From assembly GCA_905235955.1 (NCBI GenBank), contig CAJONN010000024.1:1-24024 (forward strand): DNA of 24,024 bases, written 5' to 3'. The notes below the pieces were generated by a model. That model was given only the letters and a program-made list of their open reading frames with translations. It did not search any database and was not told where the DNA came from. This stretch comes from an uncultured Marinilabiliaceae bacterium (lineage in GTDB: Bacteria; Bacteroidota; Bacteroidia; Bacteroidales; Marinilabiliaceae). Each line of letters begins with the position of its first letter. Position 1 is the first letter of the stretch. A program made the translations under genes and the position numbers. Below, piece after piece: positions 1 to 12,232 of the stretch.

Positions 1-92
1 TGTCTATTTGGACAATTATGGCAAACATTTATTCACAATTATTAAATGTAATTTGCAATTTCGCCATCAATTATTATGAAACAAAAAAAGCA

Positions 93-4318
<4,226 letters not shown>

Positions 4319-4351
4319 CACTTTTAATATCATTCTTTTATAAACAGTTTT

Positions 4352-4390
4352 CGCCTCCTAAAAGTTCTAATTTTTAGGAGGCGTTTTTTA
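4352..4390 (+). terminator. Rho-independent terminator after the beta-galactosidase
   Basis: A perfect 12-bp stem, CGCCTCCTAAAA (4352-4363) with TTTTAGGAGGCG (4372-4383), an 8-nt loop, then a run of six T. It lies 33 bases after the stop. The following stretch to 4585 holds no gene I can support, only a 7-bp tandem repeat (CACGACT, 4394-4407) and presumably the promoter of the next gene. Confidence 0.92.
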
Positions 4391-4585
4391 GTTCACGACT
4401 CACGACTCTTTCATTTAATCATTCAAAGTATGAAAATAGGGTTCCGTGCTAATTGTTGGAAAGTAATATGTTGGGTATATTCTTTTCGCCCATTCTCATG
4501 GCTTATTTTCTGTACGTTCTTACTTGCGAAAGTTGAGTTTTTTATTTAATTTTCGCTATTGAAAAACAGCCTTATTCCTTTCACT

Positions 4586-5146
4586 ATGACCGACAATGAA
4601 TATATAAACGCTATCAGATGCAACAATCAGCAGACTATTAACAAACTCTACTCTCACTTTCGCTCGAGCACAATCAGATTCTTACGTCAACGCACTTCGC
4701 TCTCATCTGACGATATTTGCGATATTTACCAAGAGGCTCTCATCATACTCATCAACAAAGCAAACGACTCAAACTTCACCTTATCGTGTTCGCTTGCTAC
4801 ATTTATCAACGCCATTTCGGCCAATGTAGCCAACAACAAAATGAGGCAAAACAGCAAAACCATATCAGCTGACACAACTCAGCCGTTGCTAATTTCGGTA
4901 GCCGATGATGCATCAAACCAAGAAGAGCAAATAGAACAAAATGAGCAATTTAGCACACTCAGACACATTGTCAGCAGCATGGGCGAACCTTGTTTATCGT
5001 TGCTCAAAGCCTTCTATTGGGAGCAACTATCGTTTGCCGAAATAGCACAAAAACTGCCCAACTACTCTACTGCCGACTCGGCACGCAACAATAAAAGCAG
5101 ATGCATTGGCAAACTCAAAGAATATTATAAGAAACTATCGTTGTGA
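4586..5146 (+). CDS. ECF-like sigma-70 family RNA polymerase sigma factor
   Basis: A 186-residue protein with the two-domain layout of small alternative sigma factors. Region 2 is roughly residues 5-80 (INKLYSHF, then DDICDIYQEALIILINK, the usual DI.QE.. segment of the -10 recognition and core-binding helices). Region 4 is roughly residues 120-186, with a helix-turn-helix around LSFAEIAQKL and a basic ending RCIGKLKEYYKKL. I choose ATG 4586 (MTDNEYINAIRC) because the A-I-R start is typical of the family; a TTG at 4559 would add nine residues. The gene is 50 bp upstream of a membrane protein that resembles an anti-sigma factor, the usual pairing. It diverges at the linker and has an Asn/Gln-rich composition, so the family call is firm but the target promoters are unknown. 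Confidence 0.85.
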   Translation: MTDNEYINAIRCNNQQTINKLYSHFRSSTIRFLRQRTSLSSDDICDIYQEALIILINKANDSNFTLSCSLATFINAISANVANNKMRQNSKTISADTTQPLLISVADDASNQEEQIEQNEQFSTLRHIVSSMGEPCLSLLKAFYWEQLSFAEIAQKLPNYSTADSARNNKSRCIGKLKEYYKKLSL

Positions 5147-5196
5147 TGGTTGCACTTATACACTTGCAAACATAAACGAACAAAAACATACTATCT

Positions 5197-5904
5197 ATGA
5201 CACAAGAAGAGGAGATAGACAACTACATACTCAATCGTATGAGCGAAGCTGAACGCAAGCACTTTGAAGAGCGCCTTGCTACCAACACTGAGCTCAAAAA
5301 CGAAGTAGACTTCATACGCAACACACACCATGCCGTTAGAGCTATTGCCCTAAAAACAGCATTTGCGAAGCAAGAACACACCATTCAGTTCAAAGGAAAG
5401 ATAACACACATAGCCATAGTAGTAACAACAGTGGCAACAATAGGATTTATTGTAGCAACAATATTTGCCCCCACCCCTACCCTGCCTACTGTACCTGAAG
5501 TGCCTATTACAACCGATACTATCGAAACTGATACTATCGAAACAGAAACTATTGTAGCCGATACTATTGAGCCACCATTAGCAACCAACACTACAACCGC
5601 CACCAAACTGCAAATTGAGAAAAAAGATACAACTACCACCTCGCCTCAACCTACCACATTACCCAAACCAGCCAACACGCCTAAAGCCGATGTTGAGATA
5701 ATATTAACATCGCGCGAAACAACTCAGGAGGAGCATGAAAACAACAAAGATGAATACCAACTATGGGGCATGGCAGCAGCAGCCATTGAGGAGCAAAATT
5801 GGGAATTATCAATAAAGTTACTCAAACTTGTTATTGACAAAAACGGGCAACATCAGCAACAAGCCAAAGAACTATTGCAACAAATAGAAGAAAATACAAA
5901 ATAG
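5197..5904 (+). CDS. Single-pass membrane protein resembling an anti-sigma factor, TPR-like periplasmic end
   Basis: 235 residues. The N-terminal part (EEIDNYILNRMSEAERKHFE) resembles the cytoplasmic domain of Bacteroidota anti-sigma factors (Y-I/L-x-x-R-x-S/T-x-x-E...F), but has no zinc-binding His/Cys motif. One membrane segment follows at about residues 68-92 (IAIVVTTVATIGFIVATIFA). The outer part starts with a Pro/Thr-rich linker carrying repeated DTIE/ETIE units (about 105-128), then a Thr/Pro stretch, and ends with a helical pair (about 185-235, LWGMAAAAIEEQNWELSIKL and KELLQQIEEN) like one TPR. It follows the sigma factor gene by 50 bp on the same strand, so I infer that it holds the sigma factor at the membrane. 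No signature proves this; it could instead be a stand-alone cell-envelope TPR protein. Confidence 0.7.
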   Translation: MTQEEEIDNYILNRMSEAERKHFEERLATNTELKNEVDFIRNTHHAVRAIALKTAFAKQEHTIQFKGKITHIAIVVTTVATIGFIVATIFAPTPTLPTVPEVPITTDTIETDTIETETIVADTIEPPLATNTTTATKLQIEKKDTTTTSPQPTTLPKPANTPKADVEIILTSRETTQEEHENNKDEYQLWGMAAAAIEEQNWELSIKLLKLVIDKNGQHQQQAKELLQQIEENTK

Positions 5905-6065
5905 AAACAAACACACATAAATATTTAGCGTAGAGACACTTACACCTCTATGTCTATTTTTTATTCACTCTCTACGAAACCGACATTGTAATTTTTTTTG
6001 AAAAATATTGGTTGCATATCTGCACATTGCGACATAAAGGGTAAAACGATAAAACATTACCCATT

Positions 6066-7115
6066 ATGAAACGAATATTCAAAGCCATCAGAACCAGCAT
6101 TGCAATTCTATCAACGATAGCCAACAATGCACTTACAATCTTCAGTTTGAGAGAGAGCCCCATAAGAGTATCATTCTCATACATAATGCTAATTATCAGC
6201 CTCTTAGTAGCCGCACCTACAATAGCACAAGAGATACACACCGCCGACCTCATTGGCGACGACAATGACATACAACAAATTGACGTACTGATAAACGGAG
6301 AAAAAATCAGATTCGACTTCGACACGGGCTGTACAGAACTAAGCATAAGCCAAGAAACATTCAACAAACTCCGCGAATCAAAAGCTATTAGCAATAGCGA
6401 TATGACCAAAGAGCGCGGAGAATTATCGCTGGGCGATAATTCAAAGAGAAGATACAAAACATTCTACATCGACACGCTTACCATTGGCGACGTAAACCTA
6501 TACAATGTAAAGGCTCACATCACTCTAACTGACAACAAAAAATCTTCGAGTCTGCTCGGACATAGCATACTAAAACGCTTCAAATGGTACACTGTAGCCA
6601 ACAATAAGCTGACATTTGAACTAAAAGATAGCGCAACAATATCGTTTTATCGAATCGAAGAGGAATTAGACGCTTTATACACAAAGAAAAAATGCTATAA
6701 AAAGGTTGTTGAACTGATTGAACCATACGAAAACAACCCACTACTAACCGACTATTGTTCGCTTTGGTATGCACATTCGCTCAGCGAAATAAACCAAACC
6801 GACAAAGCCATACCATTACTAAAAGACCTACTTACCAAAGAGTATAGTATGACTGAGGTTTACAGCATTTTGCTCAACTGCTACGTGAGCATTTATGACA
6901 ATATCAGCTACAACGAATATGCTCGCAAATTCATTGATTATCAGCTATCTAAAGAACAAATAACCGAAGACGATCTTTACAAGAAAAAGTACCAAATAGA
7001 TCATTTGGGCTTGGTATATTACAACCTATACGTCTATGCTGCCAATACCAACAACAAAGAACTTGAGCGGCGCTACAAACGAATATTCCGCCACTTAGGC
7101 TACAAACCAGAATAA
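6066..7115 (+). CDS. Exported retropepsin-like aspartic protease with C-terminal helical repeats
   Basis: 349 residues. The N-terminus has a hydrophobic stretch ending VAAPTIAQE at about 41-56, a signal peptide or anchor; an internal ATG (residue 41) would give a shorter and more classical signal. The protease domain spans about 65-190: the catalytic motif is FDFDTGCTELSIS (Asp86, Thr87, Gly88), followed by a beta-rich flap region and SSLLGHSILKRF (about 161-172), the second conserved strand of clan AA single-lobe proteases, which act as homodimers. Residues about 195-349 look like TPR-type helices (ELDALYTKKKCYKKVVELIE, HSLSEINQTDKAIPLLKDLL). It is the third + strand gene after a sigma factor and an anti-sigma-like membrane protein, with a 161-bp gap, so it may have its own promoter. 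Substrate unknown; cleavage of the neighbouring membrane protein is an inference only. Confidence 0.82.
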   Translation: MKRIFKAIRTSIAILSTIANNALTIFSLRESPIRVSFSYIMLIISLLVAAPTIAQEIHTADLIGDDNDIQQIDVLINGEKIRFDFDTGCTELSISQETFNKLRESKAISNSDMTKERGELSLGDNSKRRYKTFYIDTLTIGDVNLYNVKAHITLTDNKKSSSLLGHSILKRFKWYTVANNKLTFELKDSATISFYRIEEELDALYTKKKCYKKVVELIEPYENNPLLTDYCSLWYAHSLSEINQTDKAIPLLKDLLTKEYSMTEVYSILLNCYVSIYDNISYNEYARKFIDYQLSKEQITEDDLYKKKYQIDHLGLVYYNLYVYAANTNNKELERRYKRIFRHLGYKPE

Positions 7116-7141
7116 AACCGAATACGTTTTTGCATAAATAT

Positions 7142-7180
7142 GAGGCACAATCATTGCAACACATGGTTGTGCCTCTTTTC
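7142..7180 (+). terminator. Terminator at the convergent junction
   Basis: Stem GAGGCACAATCAT (7142-7154) with ATGGTTGTGCCTC (7163-7175), 13 pairs with one G-T wobble, loop of 8, followed by TTTTC on the + strand. It closes the protease gene. On the - strand the downstream bases are only moderately T-rich (ATATTTATG), so it may be weaker for the opposing TPR gene. Confidence 0.88.
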
Positions 7181-8515
7181 TTATTGTGCAGCCCTCTCAG
7201 TAAGCGAACAACGCTGATCTATCTCTTTGCTAAACTCGCCATTGTTGAGTTTGCGAGCCACAGCAACATAGCGTTTTGCTGCATCTTTATTGCCTCGCTT
7301 TAGCATTATATCTGCCGCATACACAGCTGCATACGGACCAAAATATCGTTTGCTATCAGCTGCCAAACTAATACTCTTATCGTACCAACGCAAAGCCTCA
7401 TCAGTATGCCCCAACATCTCCTTAGCACGTGCCGTCCGGAAAGCATGCTCAAGCGCATGTGTTGTAGTTGGCACAAAGGCATTGAGCGTAGATAATGAAG
7501 CTTCAAAATTGCCATATTCAAACTGGAAACGAGCCTTTACAAGTGTTGGGTGCATTTGCTCAAATATCTCAGCATCGCGATATGTGCGCTTATCAACATC
7601 AGAGCGATAAGGTGTTGTCATAGCTGTTTTGGCATGCTTCTGCGCCTCAACCTTATTGTCTTCGAGCAAAAAGGCGTATGCTTTTATTAGCGGAGCATCG
7701 TTGCGACACGAAAAGCCTGTATATGCTGCAATAAAGTTGTTGGCATAGTGCTTAGCATTGGCAGTATCCAAACGTCGCAAAGCATATTTGGCTCGCTGAT
7801 GATACATCAGTGGAAAAACCTGATAGGTATGCGCATCGAGGTTGTTGAGCACATCATCGGCCTCTGCACCCATACATTTTCTGCCACAACTAAGCAAGTA
7901 AGCGTATGTTACTACCGGAGCTTTGCTACTTCGCAACTCTGTGCGTTGTGCATCGCTTATGCGTTGCTCGTGCGACAAAAATATATTGGCAAATGTGAGC
8001 AAAAGCGACTCTTCGTTGAGTCCTGGCACATTTTTTACCTTCTGATGATATTGGTCTATTTCAGCAAAACCTTGAGTTAAGTTACCATCGCCAAAGCCAA
8101 ACAAACCAGCCAAACCCTTCCACTTCTCAGGCACTTGCGACAAGAGTATATCAAATATGGCTCGAAGCATAAGTTGCCCATCGTAGTTCTTCAGCGTCTG
8201 CTCGCCTCGCTTAAACGATTTATAAGATTTCCAGAACTGCACTCCACCACCAAACATACTGCCATTGCTCAACTCTACAAGGCATCTGTGTAGCTGCAAA
8301 TTGCTTGTCAGTGTGGGTTCATATTGGTGTTCTTCTACTGCATTTAGCGCAGCATCTGATGCCTTAATATATGTACGATAATTGGCTTCACTATTGGCAG
8401 CCGTATAAATCATCAGTGCCTGATATTCAGCCAAATAAGCAGCTATAGCTTTATCAGTAACATTGGGCAATAATTTGGCATACGCTTCGTTGTCATAGTT
8501 GTATATAGCTGCCAA
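7181..8515 (-). CDS. Helical-repeat (TPR-like) protein, probably exported, 5' end likely frameshifted
   Basis: About 444 residues of mostly alpha-helical repeats; TPR-like pairs are clearest at the C-terminus (ALEHAFRTARAKEMLGHTDE, DEALRWYDKSISLA, NKDAAKRYVAVARKL). I do not recognise a named family. The open frame has no ATG start near its 5' end; its first usable codon is TTG at 8515, with an in-frame stop just upstream. In another frame, from a TTG at 8591 (two bases after the glycosyltransferase stop), the sequence encodes a good signal peptide, MKISVLSFLFFVCSISSVAT, that ends at a TAG at 8523-8525. Deleting one base near there joins the two parts (VATQS-SAVLAAIYN). So the intact gene was probably 7181-8591 and exported. 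It is the last gene of the recR operon. Confidence 0.75.
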   Translation of the reverse strand: MAAIYNYDNEAYAKLLPNVTDKAIAAYLAEYQALMIYTAANSEANYRTYIKASDAALNAVEEHQYEPTLTSNLQLHRCLVELSNGSMFGGGVQFWKSYKSFKRGEQTLKNYDGQLMLRAIFDILLSQVPEKWKGLAGLFGFGDGNLTQGFAEIDQYHQKVKNVPGLNEESLLLTFANIFLSHEQRISDAQRTELRSSKAPVVTYAYLLSCGRKCMGAEADDVLNNLDAHTYQVFPLMYHQRAKYALRRLDTANAKHYANNFIAAYTGFSCRNDAPLIKAYAFLLEDNKVEAQKHAKTAMTTPYRSDVDKRTYRDAEIFEQMHPTLVKARFQFEYGNFEASLSTLNAFVPTTTHALEHAFRTARAKEMLGHTDEALRWYDKSISLAADSKRYFGPYAAVYAADIMLKRGNKDAAKRYVAVARKLNNGEFSKEIDQRCSLTERAAQ

Positions 8516-8592
8516 TACTGCACTATGATTGGGTTGCTACTGAAGAGATAGAGCATACAAAAAACAAAAATGATAATACACTTATTTTCAAA

Positions 8593-9678
8593 CTATTCAC
8601 GTCCTATATATGATACATTTTCTTTATTATAGAAACCAAAATGAAATTGTTTTTTATGGCTCTGCATATATTTTATTACTTTCTCTATATCAGAATCTAC
8701 ATCAAACAATATTACATTGTAATGGCTTTGGGCATCATGCGGTATATCAGCTACATCGCTAACACGCAGTTCTTTGACTATTAGTCGTTTACGAACAAAT
8801 ATTTTAATAAATCTCCTAACATACAACCTCACTACTGCCAACAAAAAAGCCACCATAATACCCAATATTATAAAGTAGTTGAAAATGCTATTATGATGTT
8901 TAAATTCATTTTTCTTGACAAATGTTACCATGCTAGCATAAAAATAGTAAACATATCTGATGGTTTGGGGAGTAGACTGACCTTTGAAGTGCACCATGTT
9001 CAAATAGCCCAAATATCTATTGCCTTGCGCTGATGCTATGTGCATACGCCACGACAAATCAATATCTTCACTATACATAAAATAGGCTTCGTCAAACAAG
9101 CCTGTTGTCTTCATCAGTGTATGTGGAAATGCCATACATGCACCTGATAATACCGGAGCTACACACTCGCTATTCCGATCTTCGTGTCCCAAATAATAGC
9201 CATTTAGGCGCTCCGAATGCGGAGCTAATCGCCACAAACCCGTAAGCTTAAAAAGCGAGTTGGATATGCTCGTATATCCTCGCTTCGACTCTTTCAAGAA
9301 AACGCCACTACTATTGGTCATCTGCACGCCCACTGCGCCCGAATTTTGATTTTCGTCAAAATAGGCTATCAGCGAACGCAAAAAGTTGCGAGGTATCACC
9401 GTATCAGGGTTCAGTAGCAAAACTATGCGTCCTTTGCAACGCACCATTGCCATATTGTTGGCTCTGCCGAAACCAACATTTACATTGTTTACCAACAGAT
9501 TGACCCATTTATATCTTTCAGTAAGTATATCAACTGTTTCATCAGTCGAATTGTTATCAACTACATACACATCAGCATTCAGACCTTCAATAGCATTATG
9601 CACTGAATCAAGAGCTAATTGCAATACATCACAACAATTATAACTTACAATTATTACAGAGATGTCTGTTGTTATCAT
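8593..9678 (-). CDS. Glycosyltransferase family 2, rhamnosyltransferase-like
   Basis: 361 residues, GT-A fold. Visible motifs: ISVIIVSYN at the N-terminus, DNNSTDET (41-48), GFGRANN (69-75), the metal/nucleotide site LLLNPDT (87-93), SGACM (178-182), EDIDLSWR (204-211, acceptor-side catalytic region) and HFKGQST (230-236), as in the WcaA/RfbF group of inverting transferases that add sugars such as rhamnose to surface polysaccharide. A single membrane segment lies at about 268-287 (NYFIILGIMVAFLLAVVRLY), followed by a roughly 70-residue cytoplasmic tail of unknown role with a DVDSDIEK stretch. It probably acts at the inner face of the inner membrane. It follows the HAD hydrolase gene by 63 bp and abuts the TPR gene, so the three are probably cotranscribed. 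The donor sugar cannot be told from sequence. Confidence 0.9.
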   Translation of the reverse strand: MITTDISVIIVSYNCCDVLQLALDSVHNAIEGLNADVYVVDNNSTDETVDILTERYKWVNLLVNNVNVGFGRANNMAMVRCKGRIVLLLNPDTVIPRNFLRSLIAYFDENQNSGAVGVQMTNSSGVFLKESKRGYTSISNSLFKLTGLWRLAPHSERLNGYYLGHEDRNSECVAPVLSGACMAFPHTLMKTTGLFDEAYFMYSEDIDLSWRMHIASAQGNRYLGYLNMVHFKGQSTPQTIRYVYYFYASMVTFVKKNEFKHHNSIFNYFIILGIMVAFLLAVVRLYVRRFIKIFVRKRLIVKELRVSDVADIPHDAQSHYNVILFDVDSDIEKVIKYMQSHKKQFHFGFYNKENVSYIGRE

Positions 9679-9741
9679 ACTTTTCTTTGTAGACTATTAG
9701 ATTTTTTTTCATCCACACTTCTCTATCTATACATCTGTCAT

Positions 9742-10137
9742 TCAGCTAAAAATGCGTGCAAAAAAGCCTTTCTTTTTATGTTCAACAGGCTTAGAGTCTG
9801 GACACAAATTTTGGTATATCTCCCCCCACGATGGCAGTCCGCCATAGTTGCGATCGTCAATATAAATATCGGCATCAATTTTTCTCGATACATTACCCTC
9901 GAGCACTTCGCCCGGATATGCACTATTGACGGCATAGAACTCAAGACCATTGTTGCGACACAACTCAACAGCTTCGTCGAGTTGCTTGCCAACTCTGCAC
10001 GTCCACAAAACGAGCAAATAGCCTTTTTCTTGCAAGGCTCTGAGAGTTTGGAAAGCAAATAATCGTTCTTTGCCTATCTCTGGAAACTTATTTTCTACTA
10101 TTGTTCCGTCAAAATCAACAGCTATCAACTTTTCCAT
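9742..10137 (-). CDS. Small cap-less HAD-superfamily hydrolase
   Basis: 131 residues, shorter than most HAD enzymes, with no cap domain. All four motifs are present: motif I VDFDGTIVE with nucleophile Asp8 and Asp10, motif II Thr46 in LLVLWTCR, motif III Lys86 in VSRKIDADIY, motif IV IDDRN with Asp94 and Asp95. The arrangement fits a phosphatase acting on a phosphorylated substrate through an aspartyl-phosphate, in the cytoplasm; the substrate is unknown. The C-terminal end is basic (HKKKGFFARIFS) and may be a membrane-contact tail. It lies 24 bp after the small membrane protein gene and before a glycosyltransferase, which makes a sugar phosphate or lipid-linked substrate conceivable but unproven. 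Confidence 0.87.
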   Translation of the reverse strand: MEKLIAVDFDGTIVENKFPEIGKERLFAFQTLRALQEKGYLLVLWTCRVGKQLDEAVELCRNNGLEFYAVNSAYPGEVLEGNVSRKIDADIYIDDRNYGGLPSWGEIYQNLCPDSKPVEHKKKGFFARIFS

Positions 10138-10161
10138 ATTCTGAGAGTATTTTGCATTATA

Positions 10162-10596
10162 TTATTCTGATTTACAATTCTTTGTGTCGATATTATTACT
10201 CAACAAATATTCTGTTGGATAATTCATAACAACATACAATGCAAGCATACCTGCTACATAAATGCAATTCAGATCGACCAATATAAGATATAGCAACGAA
10301 CTGACAAATATCATAACATTGAGTGATATTATGCGCACTTTATAAGTTCTGAGTGTTATGCGTACTTGTTCGTCAAACGACTTACCTTCGCACTTTTTTT
10401 CTGAACGTTTTTTTACGATAATGAGCGAAACAAACCACACAAAAAGTAGCAAAAACATCAGCACCATAAGCGTATAGTGCATTCGGTCAGTTACAAGTTT
10501 TTCATCGGCCGCAAGATAAAAAAGCGCAAAAAAAGCCAATGTTGGCAATGTTGCAAAAAAGAATATTCGTTTCAGATGTTTTATCAAGTTGTCCAT
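10162..10596 (-). CDS. Small four-helix integral membrane protein of unknown function
   Basis: 144 residues with four hydrophobic segments: about 10-30 (IFFFATLPTLAFFALFYLA), 40-61 (YTLMVLMFLLLFVWFVSLII), 92-110 (ISLNVMIFVSSLLYLILV) and 112-128 (NCIYVAGMLALYVVMNYP), with a basic cytoplasmic loop KKRSEKKCEGK between the second and third. I recognise no family. It starts 12 bp after the recR stop and is therefore almost certainly cotranscribed with recR. Confidence 0.75.
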   Translation of the reverse strand: MDNLIKHLKRIFFFATLPTLAFFALFYLAADEKLVTDRMHYTLMVLMFLLLFVWFVSLIIVKKRSEKKCEGKSFDEQVRITLRTYKVRIISLNVMIFVSSLLYLILVDLNCIYVAGMLALYVVMNYPTEYLLSNNIDTKNCKSE

Positions 10597-10608
10597 AACA
10601 ATAAAATA

Positions 10609-11241
10609 TTAGTAAGCATTAACTCTGAGTGTTTGATCGAATGGTATCCGATTGACGAGCGAACGCCCAAGTGTAACTTCGTCAGCATATTCAAGTTCAT
10701 CGCCCACTGCCACACCACGTGCAATAGTAGTTATTGGCACGCCATACCGAGCTATTCGCTTGTAAATGTAGAAGTTAGTAGTATCACCTTCCATTGTTGT
10801 GCTAAGTGCCAAAATCACTTCCGATGCTTTACCACTTGCCACTTTATCTTCGAGCGAATCGATGTTGAGGTCATCAGGTCCGATGCCATCCATTGGCGAA
10901 ATCACACCACCCAAAACATGATACAATCCGTTGTATTGCCTTGTACTTTCTATTGCCATCACATCTCTAACATTCTCTACTACACACACTTGCGCCCTAT
11001 TTCGTTTTTCATCAGCACAAATATCGCATGTATCAGTATCAGATATGTTATGACAAATATGACAATATTTTATATCGTTGCGCACTGCACTTATGGCATT
11101 GGCAAAGGCATCAACATCGCTTTTCTCTTGCCTCAACAGATGAAGCACAAGCCTCAATGCTGTTTTTCGTCCTATGCCGGGCAATTTTGCAAATTGCCCT
11201 ACTGCCTCATCGAGCAGATGTGATGGGTACTGCGAGTTCAT
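10609..11241 (-). CDS. recR: Recombination mediator protein RecR
   Basis: 210 residues, the normal length. RecR works with RecO (and RecF) to load RecA on gapped single-stranded DNA. Domains: N-terminal helix-hairpin-helix ([17 protein letters not shown], about 20-36), a four-cysteine zinc finger (C60, C63, C72, C75: YCHICHN and CDICAD), a Toprim domain (about 81-175, [14 protein letters not shown] and [16 protein letters not shown]), and a conserved C-terminal [20 protein letters not shown] segment. It heads an operon with a membrane protein, HAD hydrolase, glycosyltransferase and TPR protein. A TAnnTTTG box lies four bases before the ATG, so the message may be nearly leaderless. Confidence 0.97.
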   Translation of the reverse strand: MNSQYPSHLLDEAVGQFAKLPGIGRKTALRLVLHLLRQEKSDVDAFANAISAVRNDIKYCHICHNISDTDTCDICADEKRNRAQVCVVENVRDVMAIESTRQYNGLYHVLGGVISPMDGIGPDDLNIDSLEDKVASGKASEVILALSTTMEGDTTNFYIYKRIARYGVPITTIARGVAVGDELEYADEVTLGRSLVNRIPFDQTLRVNAY

Positions 11242-11245
11242 ACTC

Positions 11246-11253
11246 CAAAGGTA
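11246..11253 (-). promoter_or_regulatory. Bacteroidota -7 box (TACCTTTG) of the recR operon
   Basis: Read on the - strand, TACCTTTG matches the Bacteroidota TAnnTTTG box, and the recR ATG follows after only four bases. No TTTG is present at the expected -33 distance; one TTTG is closer, at 11265-11268. Confidence 0.45.
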
Positions 11254-11304
11254 CTATTTTTTAGCAAACTTATAATAATTTATATACTATAAATATTCAC
11301 TCTT

Positions 11305-12201
11305 CTACGAGCCCAAAACTATTATGGCTATTCCGACAAACAAACCCAACAAACACAAGCCTTTACGAAGCATATTTCTCTCTTTGAAAATAAGAGCTGC
11401 CATTACAAATGCAACTATGGCATTGCTTCTTCTGATGGGCGAAATAAGGCTAATAAGGCTACCTTCAGTATTGATAGCGCCATAATATAGAAAGTCGGCT
11501 ATGATAATGACTATACCTATGGCTGGTATGGTCCAACGCCATCTGAATGGTTGCTCTCGCCTATTAGGCCACCAAATAATAAAGAGCAAAGGTATATTCA
11601 TAACAAACTGATACATAGAATAGTAACACAATATAGCCATTCTATTTATCTCTTCATAACGCACCACATATTTATCAAACAATGCACTGCACGAACCCAC
11701 AAGTGTGCCAGCAACAACTGACCATACCCACTTATTTGCCCTAAAGTCTATGCCCTCTCTTTTGCCAGCCATACTGAAGAGGAATAGGAAAACAAAGCAC
11801 ACTATCAGACCTATCCATTGTACTTGATTGGGTCGCTCGGCAAAGATGATGAGTGCGCCAATGAGTGTCCACACCGGAGCACTGGCTCTGATAGGCGACA
11901 CTATACTAAGTGGCAAATTTTTCATGCCGTAATATACAAATATCCACGATGTTAGCACTATAGCAGCCTTCACTACAAGCATTAGGTGCTGATGCAACGA
12001 GATGGACGGAATGTAAAACAACGATGTTGGCTCTATAACACCTATCACAGAGCCTATCAGCAAAGGGCTCATCAGCACTGACGAAGCCAATGTGCTACAA
12101 AGAAGCACAGGCAACACGGCATTATCTCTGAGCGAATATTTGCGCAACACGTCGTAAAAACCAAGACAAAATGCCGATGCCAAAGCAAATAAATACCACA
12201 T
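11305..12201 (-). CDS. EamA/DMT-family permease
   Basis: 298 residues with about ten hydrophobic segments arranged as two repeats of five, the EamA (drug/metabolite transporter) pattern. The N-terminal helix WYLFALASAFCLGFYDVLRK and the repeat ends SIVSPIRASAPVWTLIGALI and SLISPIRRSNAIVAFVMAAL match each other, with SPIR-x-S shared by both halves. It sits in the inner membrane; substrate unknown. It starts 31 bp after the DUF3109 gene on the same strand, so the two are likely an operon, but no functional link is evident. Confidence 0.9.
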   Translation of the reverse strand: MWYLFALASAFCLGFYDVLRKYSLRDNAVLPVLLCSTLASSVLMSPLLIGSVIGVIEPTSLFYIPSISLHQHLMLVVKAAIVLTSWIFVYYGMKNLPLSIVSPIRASAPVWTLIGALIIFAERPNQVQWIGLIVCFVFLFLFSMAGKREGIDFRANKWVWSVVAGTLVGSCSALFDKYVVRYEEINRMAILCYYSMYQFVMNIPLLFIIWWPNRREQPFRWRWTIPAIGIVIIIADFLYYGAINTEGSLISLISPIRRSNAIVAFVMAALIFKERNMLRKGLCLLGLFVGIAIIVLGS

Positions 12202-12232
12202 TTTTCTTTACAAATTATTTTTTTTCACACAC

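Noticed and set aside
4394..4407. 7-bp tandem repeat CACGACT x2 behind the terminator
   Set aside because: Two copies of a short word in an intergenic region; no sign of an array, attachment site or regulatory role.
5929..5976. Inverted repeat CGTAGAGA ... TCTCTACG after the anti-sigma-like gene
   Set aside because: The arms are 8 bp with a 32-base AT-rich gap and an incomplete inner stem; a terminator or operator is possible but not well supported.
10477..11223. 248-codon + strand frame over recR and the membrane protein gene
   Set aside because: It is antisense to well-supported genes, Cys/His/Ile-rich and low in charged residues, as expected of a shadow.
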